Origin: Alnus glutinosa
Taxonomy: Eukaryota > Streptophyta > Magnoliopsida > Fagales > Betulaceae
Length of the DNA stretch: 64,000 bases
Assembly (NCBI RefSeq): GCF_958979055.1
Contig: NC_084894.1
Location: forward strand, 501,001 to 565,000
Reading direction: 5' to 3'
Part shown: one piece after another, positions 36,301 to 48,972 of the stretch
Layout: every line of letters begins with the position of its first letter
How positions within the stretch are numbered: the first letter of the stretch is position 1
Notes under the pieces: generated by a model
What the model was told of the DNA's origin: nothing
Seen by the model: only the letters and a program-made list of their open reading frames with translations
The model's database searches: none
Program-made: the position numbers and the translations under genes

Positions 36301-39300
36301 GTTTAAAAGAAACTAATTTTTTTGGGGGGGTATAAGCCTAATCTTCTTAGTTTATTCCCACGGGATAAGCCCTCTTCCCACGCTTATCACCAGAAGTCGA
36401 ACCTGGTCCTTCCACCCACAATGAGAGGGATTCTGCCATTGGTCCAAAGGCCATTTACAAAAGAAACCCAATTATCAGAGATGTAAAACTCACTATTCAT
36501 TGACACATTTAAGAGAGGGCATCACTATATATTCTTTGCATGTGTGCACAGCACGTCTGCTTGTTTTGGGTTACAGATAACAGTTTATATCAGTGGTATG
36601 CATGGAACTTTACCTATTGTAGACAATGCCTTCTATTTGTTATGGGTATGGACCTTAAATCTGGATTAGTACCTAGCAGTACCAATAAATATTGGTTGGC
36701 ACATATCCGTATAGGGAATTGTGAATAAAAATTGGTTACCATTCTGGATCCATGCATATGTTTGGTAATGTGTTAGGATTATGGTTGGAGAATCACTGAT
36801 GTATTGTTAAGGAAGACTCTGCAATATATTTGTGGAGATAGTCACATTGACCACTTACCAAAGGAAAAAAAAAGTGACGTTCACATATTTCTCCAACTAG
36901 ATTACTAAACTTGATCTTTATACTTGTGGTAAGACCAAGAATGACAATGCAAAGTCACATTATTGTTAGACTTAAGAGGTCATAAGTGGTAAATATACCA
37001 TTATTCAAGGATAAGATACGTATTTAAGATTGAAAGGTTATATGGGTTCAGTTCATCACAAGTTAACTCATGCAGAACTATATTCTTGATCATTATGATT
37101 AGAAAATAAACCAACTAGTGGAACCAGTTAGATATTCAAGCAAGGAATCAAAGTAATGATTTTTGAAAGGTCTAAACCTGTGAATGACATGATGTCTCTG
37201 TGAACCTTCCCTCGAGCTCGCTTACGGCAATATGCATACTAATGCCCATAACTCATAATATATAGAAGAACATGTTCGTACCTTCTGCTTTGAAAGGAAT
37301 AGAAAACTTATGCATTCTAGATCACTTTGAGGAAATCATCTTAATGCACTCCTCAAAAGTCTGAATCCTCCATAGCTTGTTCCCTGAAAGTGTTATGCAC
37401 TAATGAAGCGCTTGCATCATTCTTTGAGGCTGGCCTTGTTTCTGTTTTTTTATTATTATTATTATTATTATTTTTTTTTTTTAAGGTTTTTGTTTTTGAG
37501 CCATTGTCTCATATAGTAATGAAAATTAGAGTTACTGTCTGAGAACCGAGATAATATATCAAATATCGTCATTTAAAGTCACTTATTAAACAAATTTACA
37601 TTTTTTTTTTTTAAAAAAAATTTCAAGCTTTTGGTAATGCTATAAAATCTTCTTTACATTAAGATTGTGTCAATCTCTATTTCTGGAAAATTAGGTTAAA
37701 AGATGAATCACGGGGGAAAAGAAAAGTATAAACAAATTCAGAAAGGTGTAGAGATAATGGAAAAATCCTTGATTTACAAGACCAAGTCAATTTGAATTGA
37801 AATCTATTGCCCATGTATGAATATTTGTACACATTTTTTTTACAAGCATATTGCAGAGTGGCCCAAATCAACAAGAAAATTATAAATAAGTAGTTATGCA
37901 TCATGTGATCAGTCATTAGAGTAGAGAGTAAATATCTAGCAGCTGAAACTGATTTGCATGTCCAAGGAACTGAGAACAGGCCCAATTCTTTCTGCAGGGT
38001 TTTGGTTGCAATCTAAAAGCTTGAACCTGATGTGTTGGTCATTGTATTGCTTATAATTTCCATTCTTCAAATATCTGCATGTTTAGCTTCTCAAGGTTTA
38101 TGCATGTTTCAATCTATTAAATGTTGATTGCTCAAAATTTTTGTTATCCAATCTCTTTGAATCTATATTTAATGTGACTGTTAGTACTCGTGACTCAATT
38201 CTGGCTGGTTGCAGTGACCACTGGCGGAAAAATATTCCAGTTCTGGCAAAATCACACAGGGTATATTCTATTGATCTTATTGGTTACGGATACTCGGATA
38301 AACCAAATCCTCGCCAAGTTGGAGACAGCTATTATACATTTGAAACATGGGCTACCCAACTAAATGAGTTTTGTATTGATGTGGTTAAGGATGAAGCATT
38401 CTTTATTTGCAATTCCATTGGAGGTGACCACCTTTTTTATGCTTCTGCTTATGAATTAAGCCGTGGTTATAAGCCTTGAGCTTAACCATTATGCATTTAT
38501 TTATTTTTTGTAAATCCTTTTATTTCTTAGCATGTCTACAAATCATTTTTGAGCAATATGCAATCATAGAACTAAATTTAAATTTCATGACATTTTCTTC
38601 AAATATAAGAACCACAAGCATTGGTTTAATTTTACAAGTGCTAGTTATTAAGCTAAAATCATATTTCAGTTGAGTCTAATACGGTTCGCTGGTTTTTATT
38701 TCGTTATAGTGATTCTATTTGGGTTTGAAAGTAATGTTATGCACCCTCCACAATGAGCTATTCCGCCCATACTTAGACAAGTCAATAGAGTGGTCAGTAG
38801 TGGGATTGAATACCTGGATCAAATCAAAGTTCACGCCGTCCAAAGTAAAATAACATATATATGTGAAATAAGCCCTCTTATGCGTGGCTCTGCTATATAT
38901 GTCCTATTCTTCACACATAAATATCTAGATCATCTCTGACTTTCCGGTTGATATGTGCAAACTTGGAACCAAAGTCGCTTACAAAGTCTCAAACAAGGAA
39001 CTTGTATCCTTCTTTGTATTGCTAATTGTGAAATATGCTGGCAGGCTACCCCTTTGATGCCATTGGAAATTGCTTGCATCATAAGATGAATGCTAAACAA
39101 TCTTGGCTGTCCTGGCTAGACTTTGCTCATACACTACTTAGAGTTTCATCTCTTGTGGCATTCCATAAGTGCATCTTTTCTTTTCCTTTCTTGTCATGTT
39201 CATTTGTTTTACGAGCTTAACTTTATAATATTATAGTTTCTAACCATAAAGTGCCATGCATGCTTATTATTGTGCTTTCCTCTCTTCTTTCATTCATAAT

Positions 39301-42120
39301 TGTTGCTTGGAATTGTATTTCTACACTATTATGTTTTATACATATATCAGGCGACCAGAAGAACCATTGTCTTGGCTTTTGGAGGATGTGATTAGGTTTT
39401 CGTCTTTTTACTCTTTTTTTTTTTATTTTTTTATTTTTTTATATATTTTTTTTTTATATTTTTTAATATTAATATTTATATTTTTATAATTTGTGATGGG
39501 AAGATACTGCTGTAAAATATACTTTCCCTGTAATCCTTGCACCATTTTCTGTCATGCTGGTTTTCAATGACAATGGGACATGAATATTCCCATCAAATAT
39601 TGGTCACCTCATTCAAGCCCTTTCTGTGGAAACTAATGAAGCCTTGGATCTCACACCGTTTGTAACTTCAAAGTTTTAAGGTTGATCGTATGACACCCTC
39701 AAAGATTTCTTCTTCTGGTGTTTATGTAGGACTTGTTGGTCTTCAGGCAGCAGTTATGGCACCAGAGATCTGCAAAGGCATTATCCTTTTGAATATATCT
39801 CTTCGTATGCTTCATATTAAGAAGCAGCCTTGGTTTGGAAAACCTTTAATCAGATCACTCCAGAGTTTGCTGAGGTACAAATTTGACCAATAGTTTCTTT
39901 GTATCAACTATAAGAGTTTTAATATCTGTAGACTTTGTGATAGTCACATCTTTGTGCCAGGAATACTGCTTTGGGCAAATATTTCTACAGAACTGTTGCC
40001 ACACCAGAATCTGTGAGGGGTATTCTTTGCCAGGTACTCATCTACATCAAAAATGATACTTCTAATTTTAGGAATTAGTGCTAATGAAATAAAGGGCTGA
40101 TTTGAATTTTATCTAGAACCAATTTATGGTAGTTCAACACACCAAAGTTCACCAAAATTTCGTTACGGTTCATAATTTTACTTGAAATTTTCATTGCGTA
40201 CTCCAAGATGTCACTGATTATGCAATGTTTTCAAGTATTGTCAATGTTTTCCAAATTTGGCAAGGCTTCCAAGTCCTCCAGAAGGCCAGAATATTATTCT
40301 CCTTTGTTTGTTTGTTTGTTTGTATCCTCTCATGGTTTCATCTAAAAAAAATAGGCTATAGAGGGATAAGTGATTGGGTCTACAGATGGTGGTTTGATAA
40401 AACTTTTTTGAGGGTGCTTTTTTCTTTTTAGTTGAAAAAGTGTTATGATGTGACATAAATATGAAAGTAGTTTGTAGTGTTTTGTTTTTGGAATTATTTG
40501 TTAATGCTTCTGCTTCTTTGTTAAAAAGCAAAAAACTTCTCCAAAAAGCTCTGTCAAATGAGGCCTTATTTTTGCTTCCACTTTTCCTTCACCTCTAGAT
40601 TTTGTCTCCCACAGTAATTTGTCATCTATAACTATCTATCAACTTGTTTTGAAATGGAATAGTAGCATAGAAATAGTGAAACTGGGAACATAATCGACAA
40701 TCCATGGCTGGTACTCATTTTGTCTCAACCATAATTTGTCTTCTATAGTTATCATCTATAGACAAGTTTTGAAATGGCCGGAATAGTAGCATAGAAATAG
40801 TGAAACTAGGAACATAATCGACAATCCATTGGACAAGTTGAGTTCGAGGTATACTTTGTTGTTACCATAAGTTTCCCTTGGAACAATGAAGAGATGTAGG
40901 CCTGTAATGATCAGGCTTTTAGATTATAGATCAATCTGAATTTAGACTTTGAAACATTGTTGACGCTGAACCTAATCTCAGGTCCTTACATTTTAAGCTT
41001 GGATTTAATTTGACAACCTGTCGGGTTTGATTCCTCAATCTGCAGTCATCTGATTGACATACATGCTCCCTTCACTCCAGTATTATGGCTTCATCATTGA
41101 TTCCTTGCTAAAAAAAGTCAGGAAGTTTACAGCTCTTGACTTTTCACAAGTAAAATGATTTTATGCATATAGGTGGAAAAGTGTAGCAAGTATTTGACAA
41201 GTTGGCAAGTTTGTCTATGCATATAAATGGATGTGCCAAGTGTATCTATGGGAAAAGACAACGCATGCTATAAGTGGGACATGCTTGAGTATGTTGTCTT
41301 TGAGTTACCATGCTGCGTATTTTTTGCTTAAAAAAAGGCTTCCTTGAAAACTGAACCTCAAATTGTGTAAATTGTATGAGATTTCACTTTTGGAGTTGAG
41401 ATTCAGGAGATGCTGTGGTGTTTCAAGTCAAAAGAGATATTCTAGAGACAGAAAAGATTTACAAGTGAAAATAGACTGACGATTGATGGTAGAAACAGCG
41501 GTGGATCTGTACACGCTGGGGAATGTAATCTTGTCCAAGACCTATTCTAACTAGCATGTTTAAATGAAAATAATGAATCAAGCCATGCCCTTGTTGGTTG
41601 TGATTGCTTCTGATGAATTGCATTTCAGTGTTACCATGATACTTCCCAAGTGACAGAGGAACTAGTTCAGAAGATACTTAATCCAGGACTGGAACCTGGT
41701 GCTGCAGATGTGTTTCTGGAGTTTATTTGCTACTCAGGTGGCCCTCTTCCTGAGGAACTTCTGCCTCAAATAAAGGTCAGATTGTTGAACTGAATTATTA
41801 TATCTTAACCACTTATCCGACTAGTTCCAAGTTGTGGTTTCGAATCTTGAGAGCAGCCACTTCATGCCCAAAAGAAATATGCTTAATTGTAGGACTTGTA
41901 TCCAAGCCATCCTCCCAGGACCCATCTAACTTGGATGAGCACTGGAAAATGACCCTCTTTTTTAAATTTTAAATTTTTCTTTTTCTTTTTACAGTGTCCT
42001 GTTTTAGTAGCATGGGGTGACAAGGATCCATGGGAACCCATTGAGCTTGGAAGAAACTATGGGAATTTTGATTCTGTAGAAGACTTTATTGTCCTCCCCA
42101 ATGTTGGGCACTGCCCCCAG

Positions 42121-42206
<86 letters not shown>

Positions 42207-42741
42207 CCCCGCTGACCCACACATACAAGCGGGCACATGTGGAGGTCTTAATTTCATGGTGTTTATGAACATAGAACCCATTTTTAGGAGTAGTCATCAT
42301 CTGACCAATTGGCTCTCCTGTACTACCGTTCGAACTAGTGCGGCGGCATATTGAGTCTAGTAGGAGACGGACAATAAAATTGATATGAATCCAAAGGTTT
42401 TGAGGTGTAGGGGCTGTTAGGCTTCTTAACAGAACTATCTATGCACCTGCCACTATTTTGACTCTAAATCGCTGGTTTCTGGTGTTCCATCAATGCAAAA
42501 AATCCTTTATAAACCAATTGTGGAAACAAATGCCCTTTTCTCTGCCCCTACTTAAATATAGTCGCTCATGATTCAGATTTGTATATGAACCTTGTAATGT
42601 TTTTGTTAATAATAACTTTTTTACTTTAATGATTTGTTGTCTGGAATGAAGGACGAAGCACCACATCTTGTGAATCCACTTGTCGAGTCATTTGTGGCAC
42701 GCCATGCTACACCGTCTGCTAGTGTCTCCACAACTATCTGA
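33344..42741 (+). CDS. Alpha/beta hydrolase, chlorophyll dephytylase (CLD1) type
   Basis: CLD1 removes the phytol tail of chlorophyll a in plastids during pigment turnover. Eight exons join in frame to 385 residues: 33344-33618, 35359-35451, 38215-38423, 39730-39874, 39961-40033, 41629-41775, 41995-42120 and 42652-42741. The N-terminus (MASTTSSILPLSKPDFPVLS) is Ser/Thr-rich and fits a transit peptide. The fold begins at MWNWRGYSIRYQFSG. The oxyanion HGFGAN, the nucleophile elbow ICNSIGG (Ser), the acid WGDKDPWEP (Asp) and the base NVGHCPQ (His) are all present. I recall close similarity to Arabidopsis At5g38520 over the whole length. All eight exons splice with GT-AG sites and no stop, so the gene looks intact. 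Another plastid hydrolase of this family cannot be fully excluded. Confidence 0.88.
33619..38214 (+). other. Introns 1 and 2 of the CLD1-like gene
   Basis: Intron 1 (33619-35358) and intron 2 (35452-38214) carry dispersed-repeat DNA. At 33840-34110 there is a copy of a repeat family with the phrase TTAAATCACCACTT and AAAGCTTAAGCT in direct duplicate. A SINE-like element sits at about 36318-36465. No coding region from another gene was seen. Confidence 0.6.
36318..36465 (-). mobile_element. Possible SINE with tRNA-like promoter boxes
   Basis: On the minus strand the sequence holds an A-box-like CAATGGCAGAATCC and, about 40 bases later, a B-box-like AGGTTCGACTT, the spacing of an internal RNA polymerase III promoter. 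The 3' side ends in a short A-rich run (T-rich on the plus strand at about 36315-36322). It lies in intron 2 of the CLD1-like gene, antisense to it. Confidence 0.45.
40395..40545. repeat. Dispersed T-rich repeat family (copies also at 45275-45420 and 63260-63435)
   Basis: The three copies share the order GGGTG-TTTTT, AAAAGTGTT-TGATGTGACATAAAT, GTGTTTT-TTTT and TTGTTAATG. They have no coding potential and no clear ends. Confidence 0.45.
40600..40829. repeat. Tandem duplication in CLD1 intron 5
   Basis: Copies 40600-40704 and 40720-40829 share TTTGTCTC, AATTTGTC-TCTATA, then AATAGTAGCATAGAAATAGT and AACATAATCGACAATCCAT. A few indels separate them. Confidence 0.85.
42123..42203. repeat. Compound (TC)n(AC)n microsatellite at a splice donor
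   Basis: About 26 TC units followed by about 14 AC units. The array starts directly after the GT of the intron 7 donor (CAG|GTTCTCTC), so the donor lacks the usual purine-rich continuation. Confidence 0.95.
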
Positions 42742-43534
42742 TCCAGTGGCATCTCAGTTTGTTGCTGTTTCTTAGTGCGTTCAAGGTGTTTCTGGCTTAT
42801 CAAGTTATCCTTTCTCAAGGCACTGCTAATCAAATTCCACGTTCCCTTTTAAACAATATATGTTCAAGCGTGGGGTTAAGCACTTCTTTTTGTGGGGGAG
42901 TATGCTTGAAAAATGTGGCCTTTCAGCCAACCCGACTACCATGTCTTTAGAATCCTTAGACTTGGACCACTCCTATTTTAAATCTTCAAATTTTGTAATT
43001 ACATTTTGTAAGACTATCTTCTTTTCTGTTAATATATAATATATGAAGTTTTGGCTAAGCAATTTTTTGCTTGTTAAAGTCTCGTGCACCAAATTCATTG
43101 GTTGGTTTATAGTCATCCCTGTATAGAAGGATAAAAGACAGTGCTTTCTAGGTGCACCTTCTTGTGATTAAAAAAAGCTTATGGTGGAGGGACCCTTCAA
43201 TTATTGAAGTCTTGTCAAATTTAGCTTAAGTGTTGCAACTTGAACTTTGTCAATTTCACGTGAATCAATTCTATAATTAATTGATTAAAAGCAACTCTAC
43301 AGTCCTATTTGAAGGATGTCTACTCTACACAGTTATGAATATGTTGGTGAACATATGAACAAAATGGATGTAGTTTGTATGCTCAAGGACTTTTTTTTTT
43401 TTTTTTTTAATTGAATGAAGGAAAAGCTACCATATGCTCAAGGACTTGAGTATGTGATAATGAACTATGAAGCAGTGAAATGAAAGACCTCTTTCCCGGC
43501 AAGCAAGAAGCTTGCGGTGCCTTTTGAATAGGGA

Positions 43535-43675
43535 TGACAATTTGTGTTTGAACGTTGAGTTTAGATCTTGTCGTGTCGAGGTATGGATATAATGCGACCC
43601 ATTTAATTAAATAGACTAAACCCCTCAAATCTAAGCCGTTAATTTTATATCGGGTTCGCTAGTCATATTTGTTGC
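43535..43675. repeat. hAT-like repeat fragment
   Basis: Shows the family phrases GTGTTTGAACG, GTCGTGTCGAGG, CGACCCATTTAATTAAAT and GGGTTCGCTAG, as in the element at 5408-6215. Ends are not clear. Confidence 0.45.
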
Positions 43676-44533
43676 CATTACATATTTGCATATATAGGAG
43701 AGTTTTGTGACAGCGGTTGCACACATTGTGAACGCATGCAAAAAAAAGTTTAAACATGTCTGTAAGGGCGTTTTCAAAAATTGGAAGCAGGAAAATTTCA
43801 AGATTCCTTGAAAATATCTTGATCGATTACATAAATCTTCAAAATATAGTATCTTTCACAGTCAAAATCATGGACCAATCTACCATTGAAAATGGCAGAA
43901 AAAAAATCAAAAAAGGGCTAGTAGTTTTTTTTTTTGTTTCTACTGTCTTCAGATTCTTTTCCGAGTAATGGGTTTTTCCAGAAATCCATGTTGAGCCACC
44001 AACAATTCATGTGAGAAAGAAGCTTTGAAAAGCATATTGGTCACGTACACTTTGCATAAACAGATACCAAAAGAATGGTTGATCTGATTATCTTTTGGTG
44101 TCTTTCTGCTTCCTACTTGTAAATGTGGATCTCACCAATAGCAATCGACATGATTACTGAAGCAACATAATTAAGCATGGGATCTTTTGAATCAATCGGT
44201 AGTGGGCTCACCGTGGCTCCCACATCATCATCACTTTTAACGCACGCTTGAAACCCCAATTTTATACCATGGCCATGCCTATCATAATTACATCATGGAT
44301 GATGAAATAAGCATCATTTACAAGTGTACCAATACCCAAAAAACAAAAAAACAAAAAAGAAAAAAAGAAGAAGGCTAAATAGAGAGATTTTGTTAACCTC
44401 AACATGGGTTTGGGTTTATCTCTAGTACGATCAACTGAGTGTACATGATCATAATGCCCAATACTACTCACAAATTGAAGGAAAAAATAGTGCAAGATGT
44501 CTAGATATTGAGTCCAAGAACAACACAGAGAGT

Positions 44534-44720
44534 AGGGTTAACAATTCGTGTTCGTGTATTGGATTTGAATCGTGTTGAGGCATGGATATAAGACTATATA
44601 GGTCAACACTAATTTGATCCGCATTTAATTAAATGGGTCAGACCCCTTAATCATAACATGTTAATTTCATGTTGGGTTTGCGGGTGGTCGTGTCAAAAAT
44701 TGTCCAACCTTATGTAATAT
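44534..44720. repeat. hAT-like repeat fragment
   Basis: Starts TAGGGTTAACAATTCGTGTT and carries CATTTAATTAAATGGGTCAG and TTGGGTTTGCGGGTGGTCGT, the family signature. A right end with target duplication was not identified. Confidence 0.5.
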
Positions 44721-45479
44721 GTCGGGTTCAGGTTATATCGAAATATGGGTATAAAAATATTACTGCATAAATTAACCGTAACCCAATTTGCCTAACAATA
44801 ATTGGAAAGCATTAACGATCAAATATATTGAGTAAGTAACTTTCGAGGAAACTGTATAAAGCAAGCTGAGATTCTACATTTTTTTAATGGTAGAGCCTAG
44901 AGGGTTTATGTGCATGGGGAGGGTTATGATCCCCTTAGGTCATCATCCCTAAAAAAGCCGAGTTATATATATATATGATGAAAAAGAAGGACCGTAAAGA
45001 ACTATGTGACGCAGATACAAGTAAAGCATGACTATATAAAATCAACGACCAGATGGGTATACTCCTTTTAATTATTTCTTTAAGAAAGCTTATGACTTAA
45101 GAGTATTGTTGGCCAAGAAGTGATTGAAGCAGTGATGTACGTCTTTCTTTTAGAATGGCAAGTTAATTAGGGAGCTTTAATACCACTATCATCACAAGTC
45201 CAAAAGATTCCTAGTCTTTCTTTTATGGAAGACTTCAGGCCAATCTCTTGCTGCAATACAATATATATAAGTATGGCACTGTTTGTTAATGTTTTTTAAG
45301 GGTGTTTTTTGTTTGAAAAAAGTGTTCTGATATGACTTAAATGTGAAAACAATTTTGAGTGTTTTTTTGTTTTAGGTTGTTTGTTAATGTTTTTGTTTTG
45401 AAAAGAGAATATTTCTAAGGCTAGAAGCTTAATTAATTAATAGCACCAACCAGACAGAAATGGAGGTGAAAACTTGTGT

Positions 45480-47340
45480 TAGAACCCCTAAGTTTTATAT
45501 TGCTTTAAATGGAAGGTAAGTGGGGTATTTTTCTCCTGTGAAGGGATTAAGGCAAAGGACCTGTTATCACCTTATTTGTTTGTAATGGGAATTAGGTCAC
45601 GTTCATGCATCAAGCAACCCGACAGAATTTCACCATCAAAGATATGTCTGCCCTCCTATATCTCATCTTAATTAGCTTGCGGATGACTTTAAGACTTTGT
45701 CTAATCCTGACCATCAGGCATGTTTTAAACGAGTTCACTGATCTGTCTTAAGAATGAAGCCTTCTTTAGAGAGAAAGTGTGGCGAACAGAAACTAATTCC
45801 TCTCAGTTATATGGTTTAAAGAAAGAAAGCTTTTATATCAACTATCTTGGCATCCTTATTTCTAGCAATTTTTCTGAAAAATAGTTGTAAGACTTTATTG
45901 TAACAATTTGCCCCAAACAACACAATATTGTCCGCTTTTGGTTCTCTTGAATCAGACTTGAGGTCACCCATCCTGGTACTGCTATTGCAGAAACACGCTT
46001 AACTGCAGAGTTCTAATAGGTTCACGGCCAATCGGCCATCACGGCTTTAAAACGCGTTATGTTAAGAATGGTGCAAATATACATATAAGTACATCTCAAT
46101 TCCCAAGCGATGTGGGACGTCACATTAATCACCCCCTCTTGGGACCTAGCGTCCCTGCTGGTGACCCTCATGGGATTCTCCCATTCTTGGCGTCCCAACG
46201 AGTGCCCGCCGGTGACCCCATAGTCTTGTGCATGTTCCCCCCATCTCAAACTGAGCAATTACTCTGATACCATTTATAACGATCCACTTAAATGACACAA
46301 TATTGTCTGCTTTTAGCTCCCCCGAATTAGACTTCCCAGAAGGTCACCCATCCTGGTACTGCTTTCGCAGAAGCATGTTTAATTGGGGAGTTCTGATAGG
46401 TTCACGGCCATCACAGCCTTAAAACAAGTTGTATCAAGAAGGGTGTCAATATATATATATATAAGCACATCCCTATTCTCAGGCGATGTAGAACGTCACA
46501 TTTATTAGATAAAATCTCTGCTAGGATCAACGCTTGGAGTGCGAAAGGGTTTTGCTTTATAGGCACAATGCAGTTGACTCAATCTAGGCTATATGAGATT
46601 CAAGTATATATACTGGTTATCTATTTTTATTCTACTCAAGAAAATCATCAAACAACTTGAGCGAAAATTCAGTACTTATATATAGTGGTCTAGCTCAGAT
46701 GAGAAGGCAAGTGATGCAAAAGTTAGCTAGACTGCAGGTTGTCTCCCAAAGAATGAAGGGGTTCTTGATTTTAGAAGGCTGCTAAATTGGAAAAATACCT
46801 CTGTTATGAGGCACATTTGGTCCTTGTTTGCAGAGGAAGGACTTGTTAAGAGGAAAAATTATCTACTTTGTCAATAACCCTAGTGAATGCTTTTGAGGTT
46901 GGAGGAAAATTCTGGAAATCAGAGAACTTGCAAGACCCCTTTCTTAAATTTTATAAAGACACTGGGGAATCAATCTATTTGTGTCATGATAATTAGCACC
47001 CCAATGAACCTCTCTGTTTAAAAAGCATGGTGTTAAGAGTAGTTTATGTTAATCTATCTAGTGTATATATACTATCTTCTGGTGTTTGGAGGTGGCCCGG
47101 CTACAAGATCAGATGTAGTGGTGGAAATTAAATATAAGCTCTCAGATCAATGTCATTTAGGTCTAGCTAGAAGATCGTGCTACCTGGTCTATCTCCCTTG
47201 AGGGACACATCAATGCCCTGCCATATGGGTTTAGTGCTATAAGAGGAGCTATATATCCTCCCTATTGTTGCTTGGTGGAAACTGGTGTGGTAGTCCAAAG
47301 TCATTCCTAAGCATAAGTTCATTGTCTGGCTTATAATAAA
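45480..47340 (+). pseudogene. Degenerate LINE reverse transcriptase, plus strand
   Basis: Broken coding traces include GIKAKDLLSPYLFVMG (about 45540-45590), corresponding to the GLRQGDPLSPYLFV motif of plant LINEs. After the Cassandra element comes LDKISARINAWSAKGFCFIG (about 46507-46566), then TMQLTQSRLYEIQVY of the thumb. A zf-RVT-like region with many stops follows to about 47340. It is split by the TRIM at 45899-46500 and is clearly dead. Confidence 0.75.
45899..46500 (-). mobile_element. Cassandra TRIM retrotransposon
   Basis: A 602-bp element with two 226-bp LTRs (45899-46124 and 46275-46500) is flanked by TTTAT at 45894-45898 and 46501-46505. On the minus strand each LTR contains a 5S rRNA-like promoter segment (46020-45961 and 46400-46341), ending in the GGATGGGTGACC motif, which defines Cassandra. 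The primer-binding site TGGTATCAGAGT (46272-46261, minus), complementary to initiator tRNA-Met, follows the 5' LTR. A purine-rich tract (about 46140-46131, minus) precedes the 3' LTR. There is no coding capacity. The LTRs differ at many positions, so the insertion is old. It sits inside the dead LINE. Confidence 0.93.
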
Positions 47341-47411
47341 AAGCTAATTGTCAATTAAAGACAGTTGTTGCTGCTATACCCGGAATTGGATTGTAAAGGT
47401 GTTGTGTAGAT

Positions 47412-47720
47412 ATAGGGTTGATAATTTTTACACGACTCACGAAATCAGTACAAAATTAACGGGATAGGCTTGAAGAGTATGACCCGTTTAATTAAATGAA
47501 TTGAATTATGATTGACATATATAATTTTTCACCCATACCTCGACATAACCTAAGCCTGACACGTGACATTTAAAAATGACTATTTTTTACATGACTTGTA
47601 GACTTGACATGAACCTAATATGAAATTAGCGGGTCAAGGTTGAGGGGTTTGACTTGTTTAATTAAATGGATCGAGTTAGAATAGACTTATATAATCTTAT
47701 ATATACTCATGCTTCACGTG
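47412..47720. repeat. hAT-like repeat, possibly two joined fragments
   Basis: Starts TAGGGTTGATAATTTTTACA and repeats the family phrases ACACGACTCACGAA, GACCCGTTTAATTAAATG and, a second time from about 47580, TTTACATGACTTG and TAGCGGGTCAAGG. The repetition suggests two copies or an internal duplication. Confidence 0.5.
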
Positions 47721-48972
47721 TCGAACCATGAATTGCCACATCTATATGGATGTATATATGTTGAGTCCCATTTGGGTGTGCCCTACCTAAGATTATCTAA
47801 GCTATATAAAAGATTTGGAAGAACCTCAATTATGACTAATCCTTTTGGAGTATTGCGTAACTTATCTCTCAGTCGTGATCAATGGAATTGGAGCTAATTT
47901 GGTAATGCTCTATGGTCCGGGACACTGCAACACAAGGAGGGCTTGATGGTGACCGTAGGATTTTGAGTGATTGAAACAGATTGTGATTACGCCATTGGAC
48001 TGTGAAGGCATTGTGCAAGCGTGGATACAGTCAGTGCGTCTCAAAGTCGTACAGTTGCGGTGGGGTTATGTGTTTTCTGTTTAGGAGTACAGACGCAGTG
48101 TTCCTAAGAGAATTTGACAGATCTCAGTAAGCAGGCAGATTGTTCATCATGGGATACAGAGTTTCAATGGGCTGTAACAAATTGGAGGTCATTGAGCTTA
48201 ATTACTTGGTCCACACATAATATATCTTAAATGGACTGAAAGGAACATTAGAATCTATGATGGGTACTGTAGAAATGACTATTCTCTGTTTCATATACAA
48301 ATTGTGATGATTTGAAGGATAAAATCTGGTTTTCTGAGACTAAGAAAAATCAGTGCAAGGCCAGATTATTTGTCAAACAAATTAATGGGGTTTGTGTTTT
48401 CCATTAACTAGCTCTTTGTAGCTGATTTCTTCTAGCTCTATCTCTTTGTTGAATTATAGTTCTGTGCTATTATATTCGTCAATTAAAAACAGAAATATTG
48501 TTGTTCTGCCACCTCAATAGGAGGGCCTAGGGACAATACGACAGCACCAAAAAATCAAAAAAAAAAAAAATGTGTGTGGAGAAGTGACCTTTTTTGTGAT
48601 ACAAACTAATCACCAAACACAAACACCTAGTAGGATGCTCCAAATCCAAGGACGTACGAGATGAACCTCCCCCTGCAATCTGCATCACAAGCAGGTGAAT
48701 AGTTATTATTGGTGCACCCACCAACTCGAATCTGATAAAGAAAACAAAGATGGAAAGAAAGAGAGAATCCCATTTGACTCAAAAACTTGAATTATTTTGA
48801 TTCATATGGGCCATGAACATGATCTCTCACGTGTCACGCACGTCCTACGCATATACTACTTTGATCATTTAATATTATTATAGTCATTTATAATATATAT
48901 TAATGTCTAGACTTATGAGAGGACTTGGTTGCATAGTGAATATTTTCTGTAGTTGTTTGGGGTCAAGAGAAA

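Larger units (their letters stand above)
42742..48972. other. Intergenic region with retroelement remains
   Basis: After the CLD1-like 3' end come hAT-like fragments (43535-43675, 44534-44720, 47412-47720), a dead LINE on the plus strand (45480-47340) and the Cassandra element inside it. The stretch 47730-48500 is unassigned and has no recognisable coding frame. The last few hundred bases before 48973 are the LOG promoter, with an ABRE/G-box-like CACGTGTC near 48828 and a TTGAC core near 48775. Confidence 0.6.

Noticed and set aside
42004-42300. Minus-strand frames with Arg-Glu and Cys-Val runs
   Set aside because: Translation of the (TC)n(AC)n microsatellite in a CLD1 intron.
45961-46400. 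5S rRNA genes (two matches to the 3' half of plant 5S rRNA, minus strand)
   Set aside because: Only the promoter-bearing part is present, in both LTRs of a Cassandra TRIM; not functional rRNA genes.
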